A stretch of DNA of 32,760 bases from Halodesulfovibrio sp. (GCA_003252375.1 QKEJ01000076.1:1-32760), one strand, 5' to 3'. Numbered from the stretch's first letter, positions 1 through 8,226 are shown. Notes: a model not told the origin generated them from the sequence alone. Translations and numbers: made by a program.

Positions 1-1273
1 GGCGCAGGGTGGCCAGCGTGTATTCGCGCACGTCCGTTCCGTTGATGAGGATCTGGCCTTCCTGCTGCTCGTAGAACCGGGGAATGAGGTTGACGAAGGT
101 CGTTTTCCCCGCCCCGCTCGGCCCGACAATGGCCACGCGTTCTCCGGCGCGCACGGTGAAGCTCACGTTGTCCAGCGCAGGAGTGAGGCACCCCTCATAG
201 GCAAAGGTGATGTCGCGGAATTCCACCTGCTCCAGGGGCGGGGCAAACGGCATGGTGCCGTCCTTTTCCACGGTCACTTCCTCGGAGTCCAGGATTTCGA
301 ATACCCGCTCCGCACCGGCAAGGGCGCGCTGCACGTCGAGGTTGGCGGAACTGAATTTCTTGACCGGTGCATACAGCAGCCCCAGCGCCGCGAGAAAGGA
401 CATGAGCCCGCCCACGGTCATGGCGCCGTCGATGACGCGCATGCCGCCGGCAACCAGCACGGCTCCGGCACCGATGGCGCCGACAACGTCCATGACCGGC
501 GACGACAGTTCGCTGTAGATCACTTCCTTGACGGCAATCTTGACGAGACGCCCGTTTTCCTTACGGAAGTTCTCCCCTTCCCGTTTCTCGGTGTGGAAGG
601 CTTTTACCACGCGGATGCCGCTGAACACTTCCTGCAGGAAGACGGAGATATCCGCCAGTTTGACCTGGTTCTTCCGGCCCAGTTTGCGCAGCTTGCGTCC
701 GAAGAAGGCGATGGGAAAGATGGCGACGGGCAGGACCAGCACCGCCCATATGGCGAGGTACCAGTCCTGATAGAAGACCACGCCGATGAGGGCCAGCATG
801 GTAAGAATTTCGCGGACCATCATGACCACGGAAGGAAGGCTGGAACGGATGAGAATGACGTCCTGGATGATGCGGGACATGAGGTTGCCCACCTGTTCCC
901 GCTCAAAGAACTTCATGGGCAGGAAGACCATTTTGTCATACAGTTCATTGCGCAGCTGTTCCAGCACCTTGAGGGCGCAGAAGCGCATGAGGAAGTTCTG
1001 CACGTAACGGCCGCCGGCCTTGGCGATGAAGATACCCACAGTGGCGACGGCAACCATCATCAGGGCGTTCAGGTCCTTGCCGTTCAGGCCGTTGTCGAAG
1101 GCCGGCTTGACGATGTAGGCCGTGCCGCCTTCGGCGGCGGAAACAACAATCATGGCCAATACGGCAATTATGATCTTGCCCGAATAGGGTTTGAAGTAAC
1201 CAAGGCATCGCTTGAGCAGAGGCAGGCTCTTTACATGCTCGCTCTTTCTGTCATATTTCGCCAGATCGGACAT
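1..1273 (-). CDS. msbA: Lipid A export ABC transporter permease/ATP-binding protein MsbA (C-terminus cut off by window edge)
   Basis: An open frame runs off the left edge, giving about 424 residues beginning MSDLAKYDRK. The first ~310 residues form an ABC exporter membrane domain with several hydrophobic segments (for example starting KIIIAVLAMIVVSAAEG and GAIGAGAVLVAGGMRVI). The nucleotide-binding domain then begins, with a Walker A motif GPSGAGKTT at about residues 383-391. The signature motif, Walker B and H-loop lie beyond the window. The half-transporter order (membrane domain then ATPase in one chain) and the overall similarity fit the MsbA family, which flips lipid A-core across the inner membrane. 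A related type I exporter cannot be fully excluded without the C-terminus. ATG at 1273 is preceded by a GGGA-type ribosome binding site. It diverges from yedF, so the 106-base gap should hold its promoter. Confidence 0.85.
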   Translation of the reverse strand, partial: MSDLAKYDRKSEHVKSLPLLKRCLGYFKPYSGKIIIAVLAMIVVSAAEGGTAYIVKPAFDNGLNGKDLNALMMVAVATVGIFIAKAGGRYVQNFLMRFCALKVLEQLRNELYDKMVFLPMKFFEREQVGNLMSRIIQDVILIRSSLPSVVMMVREILTMLALIGVVFYQDWYLAIWAVLVLPVAIFPIAFFGRKLRKLGRKNQVKLADISVFLQEVFSGIRVVKAFHTEKREGENFRKENGRLVKIAVKEVIYSELSSPVMDVVGAIGAGAVLVAGGMRVIDGAMTVGGLMSFLAALGLLYAPVKKFSSANLDVQRALAGAERVFEILDSEEVTVEKDGTMPFAPPLEQVEFRDITFAYEGCLTPALDNVSFTVRAGERVAIVGPSGAGKTTFVNLIPRFYEQQEGQILINGTDVREYTLATLR

Positions 1274-1287
1274 GAATCGTATTTCCC

Positions 1288-1354
1288 GACTCCAAGATGG
1301 AGTCATTGCTGCAGAATTGGATGAATTTCACTTGACCAGCCATGGGCGGCTGGT
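1288..1354. promoter_or_regulatory. Two inverted repeats in the msbA/yedF divergent intergenic region
   Basis: The 106-base gap between the divergent starts holds two perfect 7-bp inverted repeats. GACTCCA/TGGAGTC spans 1288-1304 with a 3-base spacer, and ACCAGCC/GGCTGGT spans 1335-1354 with a 6-base spacer. The second sits directly upstream of the yedF ribosome binding site, so it could be an mRNA hairpin in the yedF leader. The first could be an operator or a leader hairpin of msbA. Neither has a T-run, so they are not terminators. The function is unknown. Confidence 0.4.
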
Positions 1355-1379
1355 ATCTCCTAGGCACAGGAGGAACACC

Positions 1380-1985
1380 ATGCCAGAAATCGAATTGAAC
1401 TGCCAGAAGCTTGCATGTCCCCAGCCCGTGCTGGAATGCAAGAAGCTCATTGAATCAGAGGCACCTGCCGCGTTCTCCATACTGGTTGATAACGAGGCTG
1501 CCAAGGAGAATGTGTCCCGTTTCGTGGGAACGAAGGGATACGCCGTTACCGTGGAGAGCATTGCCGGCGGATGGCGCCTTGTCGCCACCCGGGGTGAAGG
1601 CTGCAACTGCGAAGTACTGTCTCCTGCCCAGATCGCTGCCGTGGACGGCGGCAAGGTTTGCGTCTTCATTGCTTCCGATGTTATCGGCAGCGGCGACGAC
1701 GTGCTGGGCGGACGCCTGATGAAGAATTTTCTCGCCACCCTGCCCGAACTGGGGCCTGAACTGTGGCGTATTGTTATGGTCAACGGCGGGGTCAAGCTCG
1801 CCGCAAAGGAAAGCCCGGTCATAGGCGAACTGCAGAAGCTGGAGGCTGATGGTGTGACCATCCTTGTCTGCGGCACATGCCTTGATTTCTTCGGGTTGAT
1901 GGAACAGAAGGCTGTCGGCCAGACAACCAACATGCTTGATGTGGTTACCAGTCTGCAGTTGGCAAACAAGGTCATTCGGCCGTAG
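1380..1985 (+). CDS. yedF: Sulfurtransferase-like selenium metabolism protein YedF
   Basis: A 201-residue cytosolic protein. Residues 1-70 form a TusA/SirA-like domain with the family CPxP motif (LACPQPVLECKK, active cysteine near residue 13). Residues ~95-201 form a DsrE/F-like domain (KVCVFIASDVIGSGDD) with a CGTCLDFFGL motif. This two-domain order matches the YedF family, which tends to co-occur with selenium metabolism and is thought to relay reactive sulfur or selenium; its exact reaction is not established. The frame is open further upstream, but the ATG at 1380 is chosen because AGGAGG lies 6 bases before it and the TusA domain begins there. The rluB-type gene follows after only 13 bases, so the two are probably cotranscribed. 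Confidence 0.85.
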   Translation: MPEIELNCQKLACPQPVLECKKLIESEAPAAFSILVDNEAAKENVSRFVGTKGYAVTVESIAGGWRLVATRGEGCNCEVLSPAQIAAVDGGKVCVFIASDVIGSGDDVLGGRLMKNFLATLPELGPELWRIVMVNGGVKLAAKESPVIGELQKLEADGVTILVCGTCLDFFGLMEQKAVGQTTNMLDVVTSLQLANKVIRP

Positions 1986-1998
1986 CGTCAGGAACGTA

Positions 1999-3003
1999 AT
2001 GTCCAGAGAAAACGAACATAAGGGTTCCGGCAGGAGCAAACGTCCTGCAGGACCAGCCCGTGAAAGGCGGGAGAAGGCTCCTGCGCGCGATCGAGACTCC
2101 GGTACGGGGGCTCCCGGCAAGGGCGGACAGCGCCGCTCCTCCTCCGCAGGCACCGGCCAGCAGCGCCGCAGTGTATCCGGCAACCACCCTGCTCGCCCAG
2201 CATCAGCTGTTACTGCAGGGCATGCGGCTGTTCAGACCTCCGGTGCACCCGGGGCGCAGGAGCCCGTGCGTCTCAACAAGGCGCTGGCCGCTGCCGGCAT
2301 CTGCTCTCGCCGGGCTGCGGACGACCTGATAGTGCAGGGAGCCGTGTCCGTGAACGGCTCCGTGGTAACCACCCCCGGGGTCAAGGTGACCGTGGGCAAG
2401 GATGCCGTGGCCGTAAATGGCGTGGGTGTTACTCTGGACGTATCACGGACTACCTTTACCTACGTGGTCATCAACAAGCCCGTGCGGGTTGTCACCACCG
2501 TGAACGATCCGCAGGGACGCACCACCGTGCTGGACCTGCTGCCGCAGGAGATGAAGAACGCGCGCCTGTTCCCCGTGGGACGGCTGGATTTCTTTTCAGA
2601 AGGTCTGCTCCTGCTGACCGACGACGGCGAACTGACCTACCGGCTCACGCACCCGAAATGGCATCTTCCCAAGGTGTACCGGGTCCGGGTGCGCGGCAAG
2701 GTGGCCGATACCGCCTTGCGGACCATGCGTTCGGGCATGACCCTTTCCGAAGGCGAGGAGCTTGCCCCGGTCAAGGTGAACGTGCTGCGCGAGGAACGCG
2801 GCGTCACCACGCTGGAACTGCACCTCATTCAGGGGGTCAACAGGCAGATCCGCCGCATGTGCCGGGATCTGGACCTGACCATCCTGTCACTCAAGCGTTT
2901 CCGGCATGGTCCCATTGATCTCGGCAACCTGGATCGAGGGGCGGCCCGCTTCCTCGATCATTCGGAGATCGCCTTGCTGCGCCGGGCCACGGGACTGGAA
3001 TAA
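1999..3003 (+). CDS. rluB: 23S rRNA pseudouridine synthase, RsuA/RluB/E/F family (RluB-like)
   Basis: A 334-residue protein. An S4 RNA-binding domain starts at about residue 89 (VRLNKALAAAGICSRRAADD). The catalytic domain follows from ~155, with the family motif GRLDFFSEGLLLLTDDG holding catalytic Asp197, and the later VNRQIRRMC motif near residue 280. The enzyme isomerises a specific uridine in 23S rRNA; RluB is favoured over RsuA by length and sequence, but RluE/F-type specificity cannot be excluded. The first ~88 residues are an Arg/Lys/Gly/Ser/Pro-rich, probably disordered extension that RNA-binding S4 proteins often carry, though this one is long. The ATG at 1999 is preceded by GGAA. A strong terminator follows the stop. 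Confidence 0.88.
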   Translation: MSRENEHKGSGRSKRPAGPARERREKAPARDRDSGTGAPGKGGQRRSSSAGTGQQRRSVSGNHPARPASAVTAGHAAVQTSGAPGAQEPVRLNKALAAAGICSRRAADDLIVQGAVSVNGSVVTTPGVKVTVGKDAVAVNGVGVTLDVSRTTFTYVVINKPVRVVTTVNDPQGRTTVLDLLPQEMKNARLFPVGRLDFFSEGLLLLTDDGELTYRLTHPKWHLPKVYRVRVRGKVADTALRTMRSGMTLSEGEELAPVKVNVLREERGVTTLELHLIQGVNRQIRRMCRDLDLTILSLKRFRHGPIDLGNLDRGAARFLDHSEIALLRRATGLE

Positions 3004-3025
3004 GTTCCTCCATACAGACGTAGAA

Positions 3026-3060
3026 ACGCCCCGCCGACACAGTCTCGGCGGGGCGTTTTT
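3026..3060 (+). terminator. Rho-independent terminator after yedF-rluB
   Basis: A perfect 12-bp GC-rich stem (ACGCCCCGCCGA with TCGGCGGGGCGT) and a 7-base loop are followed by a T5 run. It lies 23 bases after the rluB stop and faces the convergent lolA end. Confidence 0.9.
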
Positions 3061-3091
3061 CGTTTCGTACGGGGCGGAGCGGGGAACGCCC

Positions 3092-3772
3092 CTACTCCTT
3101 GATCTTTTGCTCCTGCACGTCCTTGGTTCTGTCTTCCACTTCCACGCCCTTGGGTGGGGTGAAGTTGAAGAAGGCATCCTGCATGGGCGCATCGAATTGA
3201 ATGTCCGAAAAGCGGATCTCGTTTTCGTTGCCATAGAAATCCACGGTAAGGATACGGCGAACCGAATAGTCCGGTGCCACCCAGAGCGTGGCTTCCGTCA
3301 GGTCGGTGGTGGGTTCCTTGGCAAAGAGGTGCAGCGGGGTCAGGCCGTCCTTGGTTTCGGCCGTCTCCACGTAGAATTCCTCTTCGATGTTGGCCTGTCC
3401 GGTGATGAAACGCAGGGCCGTCTTGGTCTCATGCACGAGGGATGCGGGATACTTGTAAGCCACCTCTTCATCCTCAAAGTAGTTCCACACGGCGTCGGGG
3501 TTTACCACCAGCAGTTCCGGGGATGGCTTTTCCGTCACCCAGCGGATGCGGGCAGGCGCCTTGAAGTAGAACGTGCCGGAGCGGTCTTCGACCGCCCCGC
3601 TTTCCTTGTGACGCAGCACCTGTTCAAAGCTGGCCTGCATGGTCCGGGCGTTGCGATAATGGTTCTGGATGCCGTCCGTCAGGGCGTCGGCACGGGCAGT
3701 TCCGGCAAGCGCCAGGGACAGTGCCAGAACGGCTGCCGTGAGATAATATCGGGTCTGGGACACTGCACGCAT
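3092..3772 (-). CDS. lolA: Outer-membrane lipoprotein carrier protein LolA
   Basis: A 226-residue periplasmic protein. The N-terminus is a clear Sec signal peptide (MRAVSQTRYYLTAAVLALSL) with likely cleavage after ALAGTARA at about residue 28. The mature part is a LolA-type beta-sheet protein: an N-terminal helix with MQASFEQ, a GTFYFKAPARIRW strand region, and a terminal DAFFNFTPPKGVEVEDR segment typical of the family. LolA shuttles lipoproteins from the inner-membrane LolCDE complex to the outer membrane. The ATG at 3772 is chosen over an in-frame ATG at 3805 because GGAG lies 6 bases upstream of the former and the latter lacks a site. It follows ftsK by 40 bases on the same strand, a common pairing, so cotranscription is likely. 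Confidence 0.9.
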   Translation of the reverse strand: MRAVSQTRYYLTAAVLALSLALAGTARADALTDGIQNHYRNARTMQASFEQVLRHKESGAVEDRSGTFYFKAPARIRWVTEKPSPELLVVNPDAVWNYFEDEEVAYKYPASLVHETKTALRFITGQANIEEEFYVETAETKDGLTPLHLFAKEPTTDLTEATLWVAPDYSVRRILTVDFYGNENEIRFSDIQFDAPMQDAFFNFTPPKGVEVEDRTKDVQEQKIKE

Positions 3773-3812
3773 GAGTTGCTCCAAGTGAAAGACGTCGTTT
3801 GTCATGACGGGA

Positions 3813-6134
3813 TCAGAAATCGTCACGTACCGCTCCGCCGGCAATGACCGTGCGGGGTTTGCTGCCGTCGGCGGCACCGATGATGCCGTCCTGTTCCATC
3901 TGTTCCACATAGCGGGCCGCACGGTTGAACCCTATGCGGAAACGGCGCTGGATGAGCGAGATGGAGGCCTTGCCCTGTTGCATGACGAAGGCCACGCATT
4001 CATTGTACATGGGATCGTCGGAAACGGCACCCATGGGGCCGCCGTTGCCGTCCATGTCACTGAAACCGCCGGTTCCCTCGTTGCCCCACTCTGCAAAATC
4101 CACCTTGTAGGACGGCGGCATCTGGCCCTTCCAGAACCCGACCACCGAGGCGACATCGTCATCGCTGACAAAGGCGCCGTGCATGCGCTGCAGGCGTCCT
4201 CCGCCGGCCTTGAAGAGCATGTCACCCTTGCCGAGCAGGTGCTCGGCACCGACCGTGTCCAGAATGGTGCGCGAGTCGTGCTTGGCTGTCACCTGGAAGG
4301 AGATGCGGCACGGGAAGTTGGCCTTGATGAGGCCGGTGACCACGTCCACGCTGGGGCGCTGGGTGGCGAGAATGAGATGGATGCCCGCGGCACGGGCCAG
4401 CTGGGCGAGACGCACGATGCTGGTTTCCACCTCCTTGGCGGCCGTGAGCATCAGGTCTGCAAGTTCGTCAATGATGATGACGAGATAGGGGATGTGTTCA
4501 AGCTCGGCATATTCCTCGGGCCGGTCGTCACCCAGGGATTTGAGCTTTTCGTTGTAGCTGATGATGTTGCGGACGCCCAGAATGGCCATGGCTTCGTAGC
4601 GCTTGTCCATTTCGTGCACGGCCCAGTCGAGGGCGTTCTTGGCCTGCGACATGTCGGTGACCACAGGGTGCACAAGATGCGGCATGTCCGCATATACGGC
4701 CAGTTCGATACGTTTGGGGTCCACCAGCAGCAGCTTCAGTTCATCCGGGGTGGTCCTGTAGAGCAGGCTCATCAGCACGGAGTTGATGAACACGCTCTTG
4801 CCCTGCCCCGTGGCGCCTGCCACCAGCAGGTGCGGCATCTTGGCGAGGTCCGTGGCAAAGGGAATGCCCGAGATGTCCTTGCCGATGGCCAGGGTGAGCG
4901 GCAGGTCGGACTTGCGGAAGATGTCGGAGCCGAGCAGTTCGCGCAGGCAGACGATCTCCCTGTGCTCATTGGGAATTTCAATGCCCACGCTGTCCTTGCC
5001 GGGAATGGGGGCCTGAATGCGCACGGAAATGGCGCGCAGGGCCATGGCAAGGTCGTCGGAAAGATTGGCGATACGGCTGACCTTCACCCCGGGGGCGGGC
5101 TTGATCTCGAACATGGTGACCACGGGGCCGGGAGTGATGCGCTGCAGCTCGCCCTGCACGCCGAAATCAGCCAGGGTCTCGATGAGCATGCGGCCCTTGG
5201 ATTCAAGAATATCCCGCGAGGTGCGCTGCATGTCCGTGCTGTTGTCCGAAAGCAGCGTGAGCGCGGGCAGCTGAATTTTGCCCTTGGGAGCCTTGGCGGG
5301 CTTGGGGACGGCAACGGGCTTGCGGCTGGTCGGAGCTTCGGTGCCGGGCATGGCCGGGAACGGGGTCAGCAGCTCGCCTGCAGGGGCCGTGGGACGCTCG
5401 TCGATGACGATTCCTTCCTGAACGGGGAGGATGTCTGGTCCAGCTTCCGGCCATTCTGCCGGTTCCGTGACGGCTGTTTCGTCGGCATCAAGGGCAAGGT
5501 GCCTGTTCTCGGCCTTCTTCTTGGGGCGGAAGAACCGGTGGGCCTTCTTTTCCCGCGGAGCTGGTTCCGTGAGGTGCGTAGCCTCCGATCCCTCCACGGC
5601 GACGAGACGCCCCGTAGAGTGCGCGGAACCACGTCTGTTGTGGCGTTCCTTGCGCTTGAGCAGCTGATCGAGCAGCAGGCCCTGCATGCGCTTGACCAGA
5701 TCGGCCCAGGTGCCGCCAAAGGTCAGCTGTACGGCACAAAGGGTCAGGAAGGACCACAGCAGGATGGCTCCGGTGGGCCGCAGGTAGAACCAGCCGAGAT
5801 GGTACAGGATGTTGCCCAGAAAGCCGCCGCCGGGAATGCCGCCGATGTGCATGGAGGCTGCGGAACCGAGGCTGCACAGGCAGATGCCGAACAGCACGAT
5901 GCCGAGCCAGCGCCACCACATGGCCGTGAGACCGGCAATAAAATTGCGTCCTCCGGCAAAGATGAAGCCGAAAGCCCACAGGTAGGCCGCAATACCGAAG
6001 AAATCAACAAGGATACCGGAAAGATATGCCCCGAAGAGGCCTACGGAGTTGTGTACAGGAGCGGGCGAACTGACCACATGGTTCAGGCTTGGGTCTGCCG
6101 GACTGAAGGTGACAAGACTCACCAGCGTCAGCAC
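3813..6134 (-). CDS. ftsK: DNA translocase FtsK (true start probably upstream of 6134)
   Basis: At least 773 residues. Membrane segments are seen near residues 1-10 (the second half of the first one), 31-60, 74-93 and 108-139. A charged, disordered linker (about 160-285) follows, then the alpha/beta motor with Walker A GATGQGKS at 440-447 and Walker B YLVIIIDELADLM, and finally a C-terminal winged-helix gamma domain (ISLIQRRFRIGFNRAARY) that reads KOPS. FtsK anchors at the septum and pumps chromosome termini during division. The first conventional start codon, GTG 6134, cuts the first membrane helix in half. The frame stays open to a stop at 6213-6215 and has a well-placed GGAGGG, but no ATG, GTG or TTG (see findings). 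A terminator-like hairpin lies just upstream. Confidence 0.92.
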   Translation of the reverse strand: MLTLVSLVTFSPADPSLNHVVSSPAPVHNSVGLFGAYLSGILVDFFGIAAYLWAFGFIFAGGRNFIAGLTAMWWRWLGIVLFGICLCSLGSAASMHIGGIPGGGFLGNILYHLGWFYLRPTGAILLWSFLTLCAVQLTFGGTWADLVKRMQGLLLDQLLKRKERHNRRGSAHSTGRLVAVEGSEATHLTEPAPREKKAHRFFRPKKKAENRHLALDADETAVTEPAEWPEAGPDILPVQEGIVIDERPTAPAGELLTPFPAMPGTEAPTSRKPVAVPKPAKAPKGKIQLPALTLLSDNSTDMQRTSRDILESKGRMLIETLADFGVQGELQRITPGPVVTMFEIKPAPGVKVSRIANLSDDLAMALRAISVRIQAPIPGKDSVGIEIPNEHREIVCLRELLGSDIFRKSDLPLTLAIGKDISGIPFATDLAKMPHLLVAGATGQGKSVFINSVLMSLLYRTTPDELKLLLVDPKRIELAVYADMPHLVHPVVTDMSQAKNALDWAVHEMDKRYEAMAILGVRNIISYNEKLKSLGDDRPEEYAELEHIPYLVIIIDELADLMLTAAKEVETSIVRLAQLARAAGIHLILATQRPSVDVVTGLIKANFPCRISFQVTAKHDSRTILDTVGAEHLLGKGDMLFKAGGGRLQRMHGAFVSDDDVASVVGFWKGQMPPSYKVDFAEWGNEGTGGFSDMDGNGGPMGAVSDDPMYNECVAFVMQQGKASISLIQRRFRIGFNRAARYVEQMEQDGIIGAADGSKPRTVIAGGAVRDDF

Positions 6135-6217
6135 ACCCCAGAAGACGAGAAACAGGGCGAACAGTTCGCGAGCAACACGGTTGCCGTCCGTAGCGCTACC
6201 CTCCGTGAAACTTTAAA

Positions 6218-6254
6218 GGAAAAAGGGATACGGCCATATACAGCCATATCCCTT
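6218..6254 (-). terminator. Terminator-like hairpin between efp and ftsK
   Basis: On the minus strand an AAGGGATA/TATCCCTT stem, extended by two further G-C pairs across one mismatch, is followed by T5. It sits about 78 bases after the efp stop and only about 14 bases before the ftsK ribosome binding site. It may end efp transcripts or act as an attenuator in the ftsK leader. The rest of 6192-6331 shows nothing recognisable. Confidence 0.7.
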
Positions 6255-6331
6255 ACCGTATTACAGGGAGTCCGTCCACAGCACCACCCTGCGCAAGGAG
6301 CGCGGGGGACATTGATGAACGGGAATGGAAT

Positions 6332-6892
6332 CTAGTTTTCGCGGCTCAGGTATTCGCGGGTTTCCGTGTTGACCTTCACGCGGTTGCCGATGTTGATGAA
6401 CAGCGGCACGTTGACCACGATACCCGTTTCCAGGGTGGCGGGCTTGGTCACGTTGGACACGGTGTCACCCTTGGCGCCGGGTTCGGTGTGGGTCACTTCC
6501 AGCACGAGGGACGCAGGCAGTTCCAGGTCGAGCGGATCGCCGTTGTACAGCATGATCTTGACCTGCTGGCCGTCCTTGAGGAAATCTTCCTTGCCGTCGG
6601 TGTTTTCCTTGTCCATGTAGTACTGTTCGTAGGATTCGAGATCCATCAGCACCAGCTTGTCGCCTTCGATGTACAGGAACTGCATGTCGCGGTGTTCGAT
6701 GTCGGGTCTGCCGACCTTTTCACCGGAACGGAAGGTCTTGTCCACAACGCGGGCGTTGAGCAGGTTGCGCAGCTTGGTACGGATCATGGCACCGCCCTTG
6801 CCGGGCTTGAAGTGCTGAAACTCGATGATTTCGTACGGCGTATCCTCCAGCAGGATCTTGAGGCCGCGCTTGAAGTCGGTAGTCGAATACAT
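6332..6892 (-). CDS. efp: Translation elongation factor P
   Basis: A 186-residue protein of the standard length, with the three-domain EF-P layout: KOW-like domain I (1-64) and OB domains II and III. The domain I loop reads KPGKGGA and places the normally modified lysine at position 32. No modification enzyme gene is in the window, so its modification state is unknown. The C-terminal signature appears as [22 protein letters not shown] binds between the ribosomal P and E sites and relieves stalling at polyproline. GGAGG lies 5 bases before the ATG. It follows aroQ by 78 bases on the same strand. That gap contains a small TCGGCG/CGCCGA inverted repeat (6908-6921) of unknown role. Confidence 0.96.
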   Translation of the reverse strand: MYSTTDFKRGLKILLEDTPYEIIEFQHFKPGKGGAMIRTKLRNLLNARVVDKTFRSGEKVGRPDIEHRDMQFLYIEGDKLVLMDLESYEQYYMDKENTDGKEDFLKDGQQVKIMLYNGDPLDLELPASLVLEVTHTEPGAKGDTVSNVTKPATLETGIVVNVPLFINIGNRVKVNTETREYLSREN

Positions 6893-6970
6893 CTATTCCT
6901 CCAGAAATCGGCGTGCGCCGACTGTAATAGCGTGATGTGCAGTAGGTGTCCCGTTAAGGAACGCGGCACG

Positions 6971-7429
6971 TTACTCTTTTTCGTGATGCTGCACAAGAGC
7001 CTGTATGGCCAGTGCGTAGCTCAGCATGCCGAATCCGGCGACAACGCCGATAACGTGACGTCCGATGTGGCTTTTCTGCCTCAGGGGCTCAGAACGGGCC
7101 AGGACGTTGCTCAAATGCACCTCCACGCAGGGCACCCCTATCCATGCCAGGCAGTCGGCAAGGGCAAGGCTGGTGTGTGTGTAGGCGCCGGCGTTGAAGG
7201 CCACGCCGTGCAGTCCCTCTTCCCGTGCCAGTTCCAGCCGGTCTATGAGGGCGCCCTCGCTGTTGGACTGGAAGTGGAGCAGCTCCACGTCGCCGGCGCG
7301 GGCACCCAGCACCTTCTCCACAAGGGCGGGAAGAGCGTTCATGCCGCTGGTGCCGTATATTTCGGGCTGTCGCTTGCCCAGCGCGCCGAGATTGGGACCG
7401 TTGAGAACCAGGAACCTGTACCGGGCCAT
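6971..7429 (-). CDS. aroQ: 3-Dehydroquinate dehydratase, type II
   Basis: A 152-residue cytosolic enzyme of the dodecameric type II family. It converts 3-dehydroquinate to 3-dehydroshikimate, step three of the shikimate pathway. Seen: N-terminal VLNGPNLGALGKRQPEIYG with Arg20 and catalytic Tyr25, the FNAGAYTHTSLAL segment near residue 79, and EVHLSN with the catalytic-region His105. Two usually conserved spots differ. GPNLNLLG is here GPNLGALG, and the VHAREE stretch after EVHLSN is VLARSE. The catalytic residues are retained, so it should be active. An AGGGGA site precedes the ATG. It probably shares a transcript with efp, and the divergent 133-base gap to ysxC should hold its promoter. Confidence 0.93.
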   Translation of the reverse strand: MARYRFLVLNGPNLGALGKRQPEIYGTSGMNALPALVEKVLGARAGDVELLHFQSNSEGALIDRLELAREEGLHGVAFNAGAYTHTSLALADCLAWIGVPCVEVHLSNVLARSEPLRQKSHIGRHVIGVVAGFGMLSYALAIQALVQHHEKE

Positions 7430-7474
7430 GCGCTTTCCCCTTTGTGTTTGTCTTTCGCTTTTGATACAATTTTC

Positions 7475-7501
7475 GGCATATTAGTCGAAACAAGGCATAT
7501 T
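7475..7501. promoter_or_regulatory. GGCATATT direct repeat in the aroQ/ysxC divergent promoter region
   Basis: Two exact copies of GGCATATT lie at 7475-7482 and 7494-7501, 19 bases apart start to start, in an AT-rich part of the 7430-7562 gap. The arrangement could be a paired operator or chance in an AT-rich promoter. No confident -35/-10 pair was picked on either strand. Confidence 0.25.
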
Positions 7502-7562
7502 TTCCGAACAATTCTGTTCTGTCAAGCCGATCACCTCTTCCCTTCCGTCCCTCAAGGATACC

Positions 7563-8168
7563 ATGCAACCACAACTCATACTTGAAGATACCATCTACCT
7601 GCTTGAACAGCTCAAGTGCGTGGATGAACCGCAGATTGCGCTGGCCGGGCGTTCCAACGTGGGCAAGTCGTCCCTCATCAACGCCCTTGCCGGTCGCAAG
7701 AAGCTGGCGCGCATCAGCTCCACGCCGGGCAAGACCCAGAGCATCAACTACTACCGTGTGGAGCCATGGGGGTTCTATCTGGTGGATTTGCCGGGGTATG
7801 GCTATGCCAAGGCTTCCAAGTCCGACCGCGAAAAGTGGGCCAAGCTCATCAGCACCTACCTTACCGATACGCCTGGTCTGCGTGGACTTGCGGTCCTGCT
7901 CGACTGCCGCGTGCCACCCCAGAAGCTGGATGTGGACCTCACGGCTTATGCCCGGTCCATACGGTTGCCGCTGCTGCCCGTGCTGACCAAGGCGGACAAG
8001 TGCAAGCAGCGTGAGCGCGCCGCAAAACAGGCCGAATGGGCCACCCTGCTTGAAGGCGTTCGTCCCATCATTTCTTCCTCGGAAAGCGGGCTGGGGCTCA
8101 ATGCCATCTGGAAGGCCATGCGCCTCATGATCGACCCGCACGCGCTGGACGATGAGACGGGCGCGTAG
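7563..8168 (+). CDS. ysxC: Ribosome biogenesis GTPase YsxC/EngB
   Basis: A 201-residue TRAFAC-class GTPase of standard family length. The motifs are in order: G1 GRSNVGKSS (29-37), G2 region TPGKTQ, G3 DLPG (75-78), G4 TKAD (142-145) and a G5-like SSSE near the C-terminus. The family acts in late assembly of the 50S ribosomal subunit and is often essential. AAGGA precedes the ATG by 5 bases. It is a single-gene plus-strand unit, divergent from aroQ, and ends at a strong bidirectional terminator shared with bamD. Confidence 0.93.
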   Translation: MQPQLILEDTIYLLEQLKCVDEPQIALAGRSNVGKSSLINALAGRKKLARISSTPGKTQSINYYRVEPWGFYLVDLPGYGYAKASKSDREKWAKLISTYLTDTPGLRGLAVLLDCRVPPQKLDVDLTAYARSIRLPLLPVLTKADKCKQRERAAKQAEWATLLEGVRPIISSSESGLGLNAIWKAMRLMIDPHALDDETGA

Positions 8169-8185
8169 GGTTCCTCTTTTCTGAC

Positions 8186-8226
8186 AGAAAAAAGGGCGGC
8201 ACCGTGTGGTGCCGCCCTTCTCTTTT
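8186..8226. terminator. Bidirectional terminator between ysxC and bamD
   Basis: A perfect 12-bp stem (AAGGGCGGCACC at 8192-8203, GGTGCCGCCCTT at 8208-8219) with a GTGT tetraloop. An A-rich left flank serves the minus strand and TCTTTT serves the plus strand. It sits between the convergent ysxC and bamD stops. Confidence 0.9.

Noticed and set aside
3804-6335. An open frame of about 840 codons on the plus strand opposite ftsK
   Set aside because: This is an antisense shadow of ftsK. It has no recognisable domain, whereas the minus strand carries Walker motifs and membrane helices.
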